A DNA stretch of 64,000 nt from Apodospora peruviana (taxonomy: Eukaryota; Ascomycota; Sordariomycetes; Sordariales; Lasiosphaeriaceae): positions 930,001-994,000 of the forward strand of contig JAUEDM010000009.1 of the NCBI GenBank assembly GCA_033439685.1, given 5' to 3'. A model generated the notes under the pieces. It was given only the letters and a program-made list of their open reading frames with translations, had not been told where the DNA came from and searched no databases. Positions 12,452-23,658 of the stretch are shown piece by piece (the stretch's first letter is position 1; every line of letters begins with the position of its first letter). The position numbers and the translations under genes are program-made.

Positions 12452-15400
12452 CTAGGATAACGAGTCTCGTCGTCCATCGGCCCACTCGAAATCAATTCCA
12501 AACCACTTCTCGTTCTCTTCACCATCCCTGTCTCCCCTAACCCCTCCTACCTCCTCCCCAGAGGACTCGGTCAATGCCCACGGTCCTAAACCAAAAAGGC
12601 ACCTTTGAAATATCTCGAGCCTACTTCTTTCTTCATCCGTCATCCACTCCGCCCCAGCGGGCATATGTCTCAGCAAATCCGATCCAGCCAGCAAACTCGC
12701 CCCGGCACCGATACTGCAAGGACTCTTGGGCAAGAGCTTCGCCATATGTCTCTGCGTCAAGTACGCAATAACGACACAGACGAACATTACGCCCAGCAGG
12801 CCCTCCAGTATCCGCGTCGAGATGGCGCTCTGGTACAGGCGCAGATGGCCAGCGTTGGGGGTGGTTACCCTGCCCGTGAAGGTGGGCCTTGTATCATTAG
12901 CTTTGAGATGCGTGCGGGCGTTGTTGAGAAACTGCGCCATGATCACGCGAAAGGTTGACTCGACGGCCCTTTGGAGGTTCCCGATGTTGGCGTTCAGCTC
13001 GGCGACTGGCGTGCCGTTGCGGCCGTTGATGGCCAGTCCGAAGAAGCCGTCTAGATCGAGGGATGGGTCGACACCGGCCGGGTTGGAGAAGACCAAGGTG
13101 CTGAGTTGGGACAGAAAAATGAAATCATCTTCCGAAGGTAGGACATTTGTAGTATCAATATTCTTTTGAGTGACGGCGACTGGAGGTGAGGAAGCAGATA
13201 CGTCGAGTTCCCACGATGGCAGTCTGAAGGTTGCCGATACTGGAACTTCCTCAACGTACGGCCAGCAAGCGAGCCGGGATGTCTCGTCAACAATGAGGTT
13301 TGTTGCGTGACCGAAGACGACGAGCGTGGTCGGGCATAGAGGGAACGTAACGTCGTCGTATAAGGCGTATATTCCGGTTTCTATATTGTACCGGAAGGGT
13401 GTCATCCTGCCGAAGTAGCCGCTGAAAGTGTCTGACGCAGTGTGATACTTCAGACTCTGGCCAATGTCCCCAACAAACATGTGGTCGCTAACTGAGCCGT
13501 TGGCACAGGCGAGGTATTCGGGTGTTGCTGGTGTGCAATTGAAGGTGCTGCGGACCGCGGGAAGCCCCTCAAACGTGACCTTAGTCGTGCTTGGCTCCCC
13601 TTCTGAGATGTCTGCAGCGGTAGACCTAGTAGACAAGGCATTGCTGTTGAGACTGACAAGCTTAGGAAATACGAGATCCTGATACAGCCATCTAGCCGAA
13701 ATATTGATTAGTGCTCTGGTGGTGAGAAAGCGGAATGGGAGTTGAGTGTCACATACAGAGGGTCTGAGAGGTTGCTTGCAAGGGCGAGGTTCGCATAGGT
13801 TAGGCCTGTCCCGATCGGAGCAGATGTGAGATTGAATGAGTTAACGGGCTGGAAGTCCGCCACGTTACGCGTCAGAGAAGGGCCGGTGGCCAACAATCCG
13901 CTGGCGACGATGGTGAGGAACCGCGCGAGAATGGATGCCAGACCCGCCGCTGCGACACCCCATCTTTTCTTCCTGGTAGCGTTCCATATGGCCACGATGG
14001 CGATAGAGCGGAGGTAGTTCTCCGTCATGGTGTCCTCAGCCGACGCTCTCCCCCTCCACAAGCTGTAGAACGGGCCTAGCAATTTGACAGTGGAGCTGAG
14101 CGCCACCAGCCACAGACCCATCCCGACCATCACAGCCGTTGGCGTGTATGTCCACGCATAGTGAGCCACGTTTGAGTTGTCGCTAATTTCTGCGAGTCCA
14201 TCATTCCGGCTAGAGCGCCGGTAGAGCAGCTCGAGCGTAAGTATCAGTGCCGGAAAGGCCGCAAGCATGAGTACGCGGCCTATGACGGTCACGGTGAACG
14301 GCTGGTAGCATTCTTCTTTGACCTTGTCAGGTAGAGGTTTCCTCCTTGACAATACAGAAGGTGAAGAACGCCGCTGGAACCACTGTTGTACACTACGAAA
14401 ACACTTGCGGGCTGGGAGTCGGAGCGTCCAGGGTTTCCAGTGAGGCCAGCGCCTCCAGTGGGACCGACCATCGGCTGAATTCTCCTCGTCCGAATCCGAT
14501 TTTGACTGAAGAGAATTTGTGTCTTCGGCAGTAATGCATCCAATGCGGAAAATGGGTTGGTTGTTATCCAAGGAAACTTCTGTTCGGAACTCGATAGTCT
14601 TCAACAGATTAGCGAGGGACTTGGTGCTTACTTTTCCCGTCTCTTCCAATTTGGACATCACTGGCTCACTTCTCGCGAGCACCGCTGATAAACCCGCGAG
14701 GGTCGATGTATCACAGGAGGCGCTAAGCTTGGGCGACACCACAATGAGATAGCCGGCGAGAAGGCACAAAATTAGCAGCATCGCCTCCAGCAACCAGAAG
14801 GAGACTGGAGACACAACCAGCCTGCTCTCCCGGATTGCTGTCGTACCGCCAAGTGAGACCTGCGCGGCCTCCTTAAGGTACTGGTTGGCCAGTTGCGCGG
14901 TGACAAGCCCAAAGATTTTGGAGAGCGCAGCTTTTCTGTCGTCGGCATGGCCCTTGGAGATGGCTGTCTCGGTCAAGTATTCCAGGCCTGTGTAAAATGC
15001 CCCCCCAAAACTACCGGAGTCACCCATGAAAATTGAATCAGTTGATTCGACGGTGGTCCGCACAAACTCTGTTAGAATATCCCACGGTGTGATGCTGTCT
15101 AGAGTGGTGGTGGCGCCGACAGCATTGTTGGGAAAGTAAATGTATGGGCGCAACACTCCAGCGGTGTTCTCCCTGCTGAGCCTCAAGCTTCCCTTCCGGA
15201 TGGAATAGCTCGGGACGCATACCAAACCCAGTGACGGAAAGTACTCAGCTTCGATGCCCGACGTCTCCCAATTACCCCACACGGCTACGAATCGATCGAT
15301 TGCTCCCACGCTACCGGCAGTGGCATTCATGTCACCGCACGAGCTACCGTTGAATGCAAAGTTTTTTGGCCCAAATTCCCCAACGACGCTGAGATATAGG

Positions 15401-16484
15401 GGGTTGGGACACGAGGGTGATTTGAGGATCAATCTGCTCTCGTAATAGTCGGCATATACAACACCACCGTTGGTTTGAGTCGGAGTAGCTGGTAGAGTAT
15501 TCTTCCCAGCCTCTGCTTGATCCCCAGGGGCGATGGTAGCAACTTCACAGTCAAGGACCGCTTCAAAAACATCAACCACAGCCGTTAAGTTATCGTATGC
15601 GATACCTAGACAAAATACGTCAGTTACATTTGCTCACCCCTTTTCTCTCTCTATTGCTCCTAATAAGACCTACCATCAAGTGATCTAAACCACTGAAACG
15701 CGTACTGATCAACAGTCCCGGTAGGAAAGGGGATATGGGAGTCCAACGCGCCATACACATTCATAGCGGGCCTCGAGCCGGCTCTCGGCATCTTTTTGAC
15801 AGAAAAGTTTTCCGTGGCCACAAGTTGTACATCATCCCTCTGTACCAAGAGCGAGGACGAGACGAGAAGACCGCTAGACACAACAGTAGCGGTGATGATC
15901 GCAAATCCCGCCGCGATCCCGCAAAACGCCAGCCAATGCCGCCGCCGAAGTGAGACAAAAAGGCCGATAAAGCTGAGCCGGTCGATGTAGTCGAGGAGAA
16001 GACTATCTTGGACTGGACGAAAGTTGCCAGCCATGAGCACCCACGGCTGTATCTGTTTTGCACGGTACTCGACCGGGACCCAGAAAGCGGCGATAAGGGT
16101 AAAGGCGGTCGTTGGGCCGTATACCCAGAGGTAATACCAGTTTGGGTTGGCTGTCGCTAGTCCCTGGTTTCTGTTCGAGATGCCAAACAAAATGGCAAAA
16201 GCAATCATCAACAGGATGAAGAAAAGAATGAAGGTCGCGAGGGTCAAGCGGCGGAGGGCGAAGGGAATCCATAATTTTGGCTGCCGTTGTGGGGTAAGGC
16301 TCTCGTTGTGTCGAAGAGTACTGGTGTTGTCGGGAACAGCTGAAGATTCTGGGTGGCGTGACGACGTCTCTGACTGTGAACGACCGACCGTCATCGCGGC
16401 ATCGGGATAAGCAAGCATGGACAAGATTGACTGATACGGAACCAATGGAATCGACAACACTGAATGGAAGGGGTAGAGGAACAT
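12452..16484 (-). CDS. DUF3433-domain integral membrane protein
   Basis: This is a large fungal membrane protein of about 1,299 residues in three exons: 16484-15674, 15605-13757 and 13691-12452. Donors are GTAGGT and GTATGT, acceptors CTAG and GCTAG, and phases agree. It fits the DUF3433 family, whose function is unknown. The N-terminal part has a Ser/Thr-rich head, then FILFFILLMIAFAILFGI and further helices. Around residue 650 a second similar block begins (FTVTVIGRVLMLAAFPALIL). Long Cys-containing, N-glycosylation-rich extracytoplasmic regions (NGSSCGDMNATAG, NCTPATPEYLACANGS) separate them. A last helix (LEGLLGVMFVCVVIAYL) precedes an acidic tail. The start may be the first ATG or the nearby MLAYPDAAMTV. 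I infer a cell-surface location. Confidence 0.85.
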
Positions 16485-17050
16485 ATAAGCAAGATGCCCT
16501 CGCCTTCAAGACTCAAAAGTCGTGAGGCATCGAGTCGGGCTGGGTTTAGTGGCTGCAGCCTGCATCGAGCACGCTACACAATGAGATTGCGCCCCGGTCG
16601 ATCGGGCTCCCTTGAGATATCTACCACCACTCGGAGACCTTGGGGGCCGAAAAGATACCTACAGGCGGGATGGCGGCAGTCCTGTCTCGCGACCAGATTG
16701 GACTGCGCAGCGCCGCTTGTGAGGCTGTGTGCATACCTGCAGCCAGGACATTATTGCATAAGTGCTGAGCTCCAGATCGCCGCCCTATTACATTCCATTG
16801 GGATACCGGCTAGGCCCAGTTTGGGTGCAGAAGCAGCTCAGCCGGCCAGGATTCACCTGTAAGTTGTCGGGAAAGGCGTCTTGCAATGGTGTGTGTGCAA
16901 CCCATCACTGCCCGCGTATCTGTGTGTGTTGCGTGTGCGTGCGCGGCCGTTATCATCGTTGCGGTGGATTGATCATTGAACTGTGGCTAGTGTATATGTA
17001 TTCTTTTTGACCGTTGATTGCGTTGTGGTGCATCGAGCTGAGCTTACAGT
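16485..17050. other. Intergenic, no gene seen
   Basis: This is the upstream region of the DUF3433 gene, GC-rich at first and then GT-rich. Small ORFs here have no motif. Confidence 0.5.
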
Positions 17051-17180
17051 GTGCGTGTGTAGGTGTGTAGGTGTGTAGGTGTGTAGGTGTGTAGGTGTGT
17101 AGGTGTGTAGGTGTGTAGGTGTGTAGGTGTGTAGGTGTGTAGGTGTGTAGGTATGTAGGTGTGTAGGTGTGTAGGTATGT
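17051..17180. repeat. 8-bp minisatellite (gtgtaggt)n
   Basis: This is an almost perfect array of about 15 copies of gtgtaggt, with two gtatgtaggt variants near the end. On the minus strand it reads as a repeated THLHTYTP frame, which is a by-product and not a gene. The unit is unlike the canonical fungal telomere repeat TTAGGG. Confidence 0.95.
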
Positions 17181-17635
17181 TCGCGTGGTACGGTCGCGCG
17201 GACGTGATCGTCGTCGATTGCAATAAACTGGATACTAGCCTGCACAGAACAGAGAATTAGCTAAGTTGTTCAATATACTCGACGGTTGGTGGATGGTTGG
17301 TTGGTGGATTGATGAGAAGTTGACGGGGTTGAAATCGGGAAGAGACCTGGGAAGAGTTCTGGCGACGACGATTGGAATTGACCGAGTCCTTTTCTGGCCG
17401 ACTGGGTGGCCGATTGTTAACAATGGCAGGAGGGCCCGAATGGGGCTCTTTCCAGTTGTGAACAACTTCAACATGCCAAGCCATGGAAGCATATCCTTAT
17501 TCCCAACGGGACAATCAATGACCTGCATGTCATTGTATACTTCTCGGAATTCCCAATGTTTAGATGGCGTTGGCCAACGTGTAGAAATCCTAACAGTTAA
17601 AGGAACCCCCCCCCCCCCTGCCGTTAATATAGGTA

Positions 17636-17835
17636 CACCATTCTACGGTAAACAATCAACCTCTAGTACCTCCAAGCACCCTCTGTGTGGACTTTCGATA
17701 ATCAACTCATTGGGGTTTGAAACTGCCTTTTACAAAGCAGTCTAAGGGCATTGTTATATGTTTCCCCAGCCCTTGTTAGGTTACTACCAGGGTTCTTGTA
17801 GGTACCAGAGGTTGATTATTTACCGTGGAATGGTG
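17636..17835. mobile_element. MITE, copy A (TA-flanked, CACCATTC ends)
   Basis: The left end CACCATTCTACGGTAAACAA (17636) is the inverse of the right end ending ...TTTACCGTGGAATGGTG (17835). The inverted match continues inward (CAATCAACCTCTAGTACC against GGTACCAGAGGTTGATTA). Both ends are flanked by TA, as for Tc1/mariner-type targets. The element is 200 bp and has no coding capacity. It shares its ends with the copy at 38275-38500. Confidence 0.8.
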
Positions 17836-18182
17836 TAAGTATTGCTTACTCGGTATGCCTCGTAAGCGATGATCGTCCGCGGAGTTGCTCTTGACAAAAT
17901 GCCGTGTACCGCAAGACGGGATGTCGAAAAGCGGAATGATCAACAAGTGAAGGGCGCGCGGTCGGGTATTTGCCCACATGCAGTAAACCAAACAAAAATG
18001 AGGTTGATGATTCACCAACCAACCACCCCTGGACTGCAAGGCTATGACAAACTTGAGAAGAATGCATGCTCGCGCCTTTTCAAGTACACAGATTACAGAT
18101 TAAACTCATGTTAATGAGGAATAAAAAAATGGCCAGACAGCATCTGCAATTGGTCAAAATAAAACAAAAATGCAGGAACGAA
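17836..18182. other. Intergenic, no gene seen
   Basis: Mixed-composition sequence between the MITE and a tRNA-like stretch. I see nothing I can support. Confidence 0.4.
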
Positions 18183-18287
18183 TGACAGAGCCCGGATTCA
18201 AACCGGGATCCTAAACTCGCGATGGGTTAGGGATTTATTCAACCTTACCCTCCGCCAGCCAGTATTAACCATTATACTCCACGGCTA
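18183..18287 (-). tRNA. tRNA-like sequence with long insert, probably decayed
   Basis: On the minus strand there is an A-box-like segment (GAGTATAATGGTTAATAC, about 18264-18282) and a good B-box/T-arm (CCCGG TTTGAAT CCGGG) near 18190-18210, about 55 nt further apart than in an intronless tRNA. The T-stem pairs perfectly. The acceptor strands (GCCGTGG and CTCTGTC) pair poorly, and I cannot define a clean anticodon stem. It could be an intron-containing tRNA, a tRNA pseudogene or a SINE head. tRNAscan-SE would settle this. Confidence 0.3.
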
Positions 18288-18496
18288 ATTTGTTGCTGTA
18301 GGTGTTTGTAAAACGCGTTCATATAGCCCAAGTACAGAGGCACCCGACCGATCTTGCGATCGAACTATTTAAGACACCTATCCCCACGCCATCACAGCAC
18401 CTCACTTTCGCACACAGTACCCTCTAAAACCAACATTGAAGCCCACCGTATTCAAAACATCTCAAACCATATCCAATACATCACAAACGCACCAAA

Positions 18497-19660
18497 ATGG
18501 CAAATCAAGAAACAATGCGCGCAATCCTCATCTCCTCCTTCGGCCCCCCCGAAACCCTCACCATCTCCCATGCGCACCCCAAACCCTCTCCCCCTCTCCC
18601 CGGTTTCGCCTCAATTCGCATCCGCGCCTTCGGCCTCAACCACGCAGAAATGCATATGCGGCGAGGGGAATGGGCCGAAAGCGTCCCCATTTCCGGTATC
18701 GAATGCGTCGGTACCATCACCGCCTGTCCCGGCGGCGAGTTTCGCGTCAATCAACCCGTCGCGGCGCTGATGGGCGGCCTTGGGCGAACCATTCCTGGTA
18801 GTTATGCAGAGTATACCGTTGCCCGAGTCAGTAATATCGTTGCGCTCGCGAACCCTGGCGAGAAACTGCCGATGGGGTGGGCGGATTTGGCTGCCATCCC
18901 GGAGACGTATGCCACTGCTTGGACATGTTTGTTTAGGAATTTAGGGTTGGAAAAGGGACATAGGTTGTTGATACGGGGCGCAGGGTCGGCGTTTGGAAGG
19001 GCTGCGGTGAATTTGGCTGTTGAGGCTGGGGCTGTTGTTACCGCCACCACACGAAGTGAGGGGAAGGTTAAGCAGATAAAGGGGTTGGGTGTTGCCGAGG
19101 TGGTTGTTGAAGATGGTCTTGGTCTGCCACGACTCCTGGAAGAGGGGGGGGAAACGAAGAAGTTTGATGGGGTGTTGGAGCTGGTTGGAAATTCCGTGGT
19201 GGTGGAATCGTTAACCTTGGTCAAGAGGGGTGGGAGGTTGTGTCTGGCAGGCTGGCTGGGCGGGCTGGACCCCATTCCTGGGCCCGAGGGGGGTGATCGG
19301 GAGCAGGGGTTCAATCCGTTGCTGCAGATGGCCAGCGGGGTGCAGATGAGTTTCTTTGGGAGTTTTGTGTTTGGCGAGGATGAGTTTCCGTTGGCTGATG
19401 TTCCGTTGAGAGAAATCGTAAAGAGTGCTGCCGAATTCGAATCATCTACTACCTACCTACAAAGTCCAATTAGTCTTTTGGTTACAGATAATCACGAACT
19501 CCATTTAAATTGTCTCTCCTTACTAGTATCTCCAGCTTCCTTCTTAGAACCCTTTTGGAATCTTGATTATTCAATTCTCCCACGGCGCAATCCTCGTTAT
19601 CCAACTCTACATGCCCCTTCTCCAGCCACTTCGCTAGCTGTTCCGGACTCCTTGCCGTGA
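18497..19660 (+). pseudogene. MDR-family quinone reductase-like, C-terminus replaced
   Basis: The ATG at 18497 (accaaaATGg) or the second Met (MRAILISSFGPPETL) starts a zinc-independent medium-chain reductase of the quinone oxidoreductase type, expected to reduce quinones or enones with NADPH. The N-terminal catalytic fold includes FGLNHAEMHMRRGEW and GIECVGTI, and the Rossmann motif LLIRGAGSAFGRAAVNLA follows. Homology holds to PLREIVKSAAEF (about 19440). After that the family's usual C-terminal block (a KPxxVF...A/HR...GK pattern) is missing and the remaining 70 or so residues look random. A deletion or rearrangement junction near 19435-19450 is the likely cause. The protein may still be made but probably does not function. 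Confidence 0.7.
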
Positions 19661-19880
19661 CGCGGATCCCAGTCGCGCGTGGGTAGGCTTGTGCACTCGC
19701 ATAAGCAACTGCTTCTGTGCGACAATAGGTCATTGATTTCACAATGCCATACCTCCGCGAGAAAATGACGGTCACCATGAGACAAAGTATCGAGTATCGA
19801 CTCCAGTCCGCCACTATATGAACACCCCTTCTCGCCCGTCCCTCCAAATCAACCTGTGCCTAAACCATCACAGTCAACCA

Positions 19881-20214
19881 TCAAAAACTCATCAAACTCG
19901 TTTACCTTGTTGGGTTCTCAAGCCTCGCTTGCACAGCCTCTGCCAACTCCTGCGTTCTCCAAGAATCTGGAGTCTACCACTACATTGTCGAGGCCGGCAA
20001 TTTGCCCGACATTGAAGGCGTCTGCGGTGGCCTTTAGGATAACCTCAAGCGCTTTTCGCGATGCTCCGCCTTATCAACTTTCTGCGGTGCCCGCGGCGTC
20101 GACAACCACCTTGTCTGGGAGTTTACTGTTCCCAGCATCTGCAACGGCGGCATGGTGCTGTCGACCTGGTGGGAGGCTACTCGCAATACTTGGGGGAGTA
20201 TCGACTGCCCGTAG
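19881..20214 (+). pseudogene. Secreted cysteine-rich protein remnant (internal stop)
   Basis: One frame reads KLIKLVYLVGFSSLACTAS, signal-peptide-like, then ...VEAGNLPDIEGVCGGL, a TAG, DNLKRFSRC, ...FCGARGVDNHLVWEFTVP, SICNGGMVLSTWWEATRNT and WGSIDCP before a final TAG at 20212. About seven cysteines and the strongly protein-like composition indicate a small secreted fungal protein, effector-like in general type. The internal TAG falls where a Trp (TGG) would fit, a single G-to-A change. No in-frame ATG precedes the signal-like segment. I do not recognise a named family. The overlapping 136-residue plus-strand ORF looks like a shadow. Confidence 0.55.
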
Positions 20215-20869
20215 AGAAATCACAGGTTCTATTTGGGGCAATGAGATTGCGGGAGTAAATCGGTGATAGTTAATTACTAGTAGTGCTAAAGGCAAGGCTC
20301 GAGCTGGTGGAGGAATTACTGTCTTTGAATTACTGGGACTAATTTACCGTTTACGATCAAATTCATTACCTGTATTACGCACCAAATCACGAGAGCAATT
20401 GAAGTAGAGTCCTTTTGGAGCACTTCAAAGGCGCTGCCAGTGTGGAACTGTCATATAGTACAGCAAAATTTGTCGTTGAATCGCTTCGTACCTGGAAGTT
20501 GTGCATGGATGATCTCGGTATTCCGTGATTTGTTTGGAATGAATGTCACTCACCTTGAAAGAGGTCCATAGGAAGTAAGTCTTCCAACGGACGATTTGCT
20601 TTGGATATGGTAGTTCAGTGATATCGATTTTGAGACAGGTTTTGGTCTTAGACAGGATCGAGGAGGTTAACTACATTCGGTTCATATGCTTCTATCATTG
20701 CCTCGTCCAAGCCCTCTACTTTTTAATCTTTAGACCACCCGATGCCTCTTATCGTGTTATTAGCAGATCGTCTGGGAGGTTATATTCTCCAAGTGTTCAG
20801 CGTCCTATCTTCAGCAGCTAGAGCAGGATCTACTGGTTGAGGCTACGTGGACCCCTTGGTCGAGTTCTC

Positions 20870-21080
20870 TTACTGCAATCGATCTATTCTCTCCACGTCC
20901 AAATCCAGTCTTCCCGTTGACATGGCGTACTTGATCATTGCCCGAACCGCCTTCATGTCTGGCGACCATTTCTTGGGGGTCTGATGGATGTCTGAGTCTC
21001 GTGGGGCCGTAACACCTTCAAGTCCACAAGCTCCTGCCAGGCCTTGTCGTGATCTTTGTCTATGTGTAGGACGATAAACG
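20870..21080 (-). pseudogene. Coding remnant of unknown type
   Basis: On the minus strand two overlapping frames look protein-like: VLHIDKDHDKAWQELVDLK followed, after a shift, by TPKKWSPDMKAVRAMIKYAM and STGRLDLDVERIDRLQ, ending at TAA (20872-20870). I do not recognise a family. The two frames overlap around CACGAGACTCAGACATC, consistent with one small indel in a former exon end. No start or splice sites are resolved. Confidence 0.35.
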
Positions 21081-21816
21081 ACGTGAGGATCTTTCTACGC
21101 ACTGCAATTGGAAAGAAGGCTGGAGGCTGGGACTATGTCTCCTGCTATTGAACTGGACCTTAACTAGTCGCCCCGTTACCAATCAGCAGCTAGCACCTAA
21201 GGAAACCCCGAAGGGGGGGTTTTTTTTGGTTAAAATTCTTTATCCTGCCAACTGCCCCCGTCAAGCAAGATTCCAGCGCCCAAAGCTTCGACGATTTAGA
21301 GAGGGACGGTATGGGTAGAAAACTTATACCGTGAAAAACACGGTGTTTGGGAACACAGTGGTAAGAAGACAATATACTGGACCACTCGTCTCCCCAAATG
21401 AGTTCACCGAGGAGTTTGTCCGAAAAATGCATCTAGGCCTTCCATTTCTTATTCGCATGTAAAGCTTGATTGACAGTTAATTCCTTCTTCAACTTATAGT
21501 TACAGTAAATGTTCTCGTAATCTCCGAAACCCACAAAGCCGAGAAACTCGGCCATTATTATCATGCTCAAGATTCGGATTCCTGCTTTTGCGCGTTGATT
21601 CTACTTGGTATGATTATTCCGATGGTCCTGTTCGTGGGCTTCTTTGTGCTTCTCGTCGTCAGCCCTAGAAAGTAGAAACACAGGCCCGTATCAATACTAG
21701 TAATATACATTAAAAAGTTTCCATCTCTGTTATTTCTCGACATTTGCAGTGGTTGTGATTTTCTCATAAGAAGCATGTTGCCCCCTTTCCATACAGCGTA
21801 GTTACAGATGTAAATA

Positions 21817-22019
21817 CACCATTCCATCGTGAATCGTTCACACCCCGTGTAAGGAACAGGACCCTCAGATACTTGTTCATCATCGATTTTCAGGGCGTTG
21901 AACTGCAATTGCAGAGTTCTTACAACGTGTATCTAAATTTTTAACAGGACCTGGTAGAGTATCTTGGGGGACATGTGCGAGCATTGCATGTAAAAGTCCT
22001 TAATAACCATAGAATGGTG
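21817..22019. mobile_element. MITE, degenerate copy C
   Basis: The left end CACCATTCCATCGTGAATCG and the inverse of the right end, CACCATTCTATGGTTATTAA, match the CACCATTCCACGGTAAATAA ends of the 38-kb copy at about 14/20 and 16/20 positions. TA flanks the left end; the right flank is CA. Internally, ATTTTCAGGGC resembles CTTTTCAGGGC in the 38-kb copy. Its size (203 bp) fits the family. Confidence 0.5.
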
Positions 22020-23658
22020 CAAGAGGTTCGATGTCGTTGCTGTAAGGAGCTGCTCAAGAACATGAAGTGAACTAACAGCTTCATAATTCAAGCCAGGCAT
22101 CTATTGATTTGTAGACGAGCCTGGTTGGGTCAAGGAATAGTACGTAAGATGATTTCGACGACAAAGACCAATGCTCCCTGCCACACGGTTACTTACTACC
22201 GCCCAGTTGCTTTTTTTGTGCTGCTTTACTGCTCTTTCTGTCGTTCCTGGCGTGGCTGGCGGTACGGAGGATAAGATGCTTATAACCAGGGCTCGGGCTT
22301 TAATTGCTATCTAAATCTGGGCTACCGTCTTGGCTGCCATCTTCTGTATCTCTCAACACTATAATGCCCTAGACAATCTATTTGGAAGCATGCTTGTAAA
22401 TAGAAGCGCAGCTCGAAGTTAACGAGATTATACATTGACAATGCCATAACTATGCTATTTCTTGTCCTTTTCAATGGTCTGCAATGCTTATGCTAGGTCC
22501 CTAAGTTATCGCAAGAAACATGATATCCCTTTCATCAATACAAATTTGTAGATCTGTACATATGCCCCCGGTTTGATTGTAAGTGCGGTACTTCCAGTGG
22601 ATGAAAGCATGGTTGAAAAAGCTAATGGGTTTAAACTGAAGAATTCAAAGAAATCGCCCTCCATTGTCCCCCATCAACAGAAGAAGTCTCTTGGAAAAGA
22701 GCTTCACTCGTCTAGCCACTCATTCGCAAACCTTTCCCATTGCAATGGGTATTTCGAGAAGGAGTCGGAGGGTATCTCAAAGTGACGCTCCCCGTCAATG
22801 CATCATCCAGGGGCCACCACAGACAGTAGGGTCCTTTGAATTTCGCGACACCCTCTGATATCTCGACTTTACGTACCTCCGGCATCAACAACATCAATTG
22901 ATATAGGTTAGCAGGAGGGTAGAGTATCTCATTGAGGACCTCATTTATGAAAGCGCATGCGGTTCCTCGCATTTGAATTAATCCAGGTGTCGACAAGAGC
23001 AAGGGGATCGCTGGATTGTGAAAATACCTCATCATCAACTATCCGACACTCCTTGCGGAATGCTTCCAAAAAGGGCGATGGCAGCAGGTTAAACTGTTCC
23101 TGGAAAAGCAACTTCACCCTCCGGGAACAGACGACAAGATCCAGACACAAAAGAGAGAGCAGAAGCTGACGGCAAAGGCCCTGTTGAATGGGAAGCCGTT
23201 CTAGACTCAAAGTAAGAAAAACACTTGCAAGTTTTTAGGGCTACTTCGAGTGCAAGGAGAACACTGAGGAGAACAGGGTGAACTGTTGTACTGTGAGGCG
23301 AAGTTCCGGACTAACATACTCTTCCAGTCCTGAACTGGCCACGGGTTACTGCACACAATTATTTGGATGTCGTTGCTGCCAGGTGCGGCCAGCTGGTGAC
23401 CAAAACCGGGTTCGCCGGTGGCGGGTCGTCGCGGCGGAACCATGGAAGCGGCTAGACCTGAATGGGTGGAGGTGCCATTTGAGTACACATCGCATCCCGC
23501 GGCGACTTTCGTCATCTCCAGACAAATTTCCACGTCCTGCTCATTTTGCGCCAAACATAGACTTGGCCCCATCGGATCACGAACTGGTCGAACATCAATG
23601 CCGTCACCATAGGCAGTCTTTCTATACTTTTTCTGTTTTGCGACACCGACCAGCAGCC

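Larger units (their letters stand above)
20215..23658. other. Gene-poor accessory region
   Basis: This is 3.4 kb without an intact gene. It contains a minus-strand coding remnant (20870-21080) and a degenerate MITE (21817-22019). Weak ORFs at 22573-23210 on both strands have no recognisable motif. From about 23280 the sequence probably holds the Spf1 promoter and 5' UTR. Confidence 0.5.

Noticed and set aside
16973..17245. Minus-strand ORF with THLHTYTP repeats
   Set aside because: It is the translation of the 8-bp minisatellite, which is open in this frame by chance.
22573..23210. Overlapping ORFs on both strands before Spf1
   Set aside because: None shows a motif or splice pattern; neither strand is preferred.
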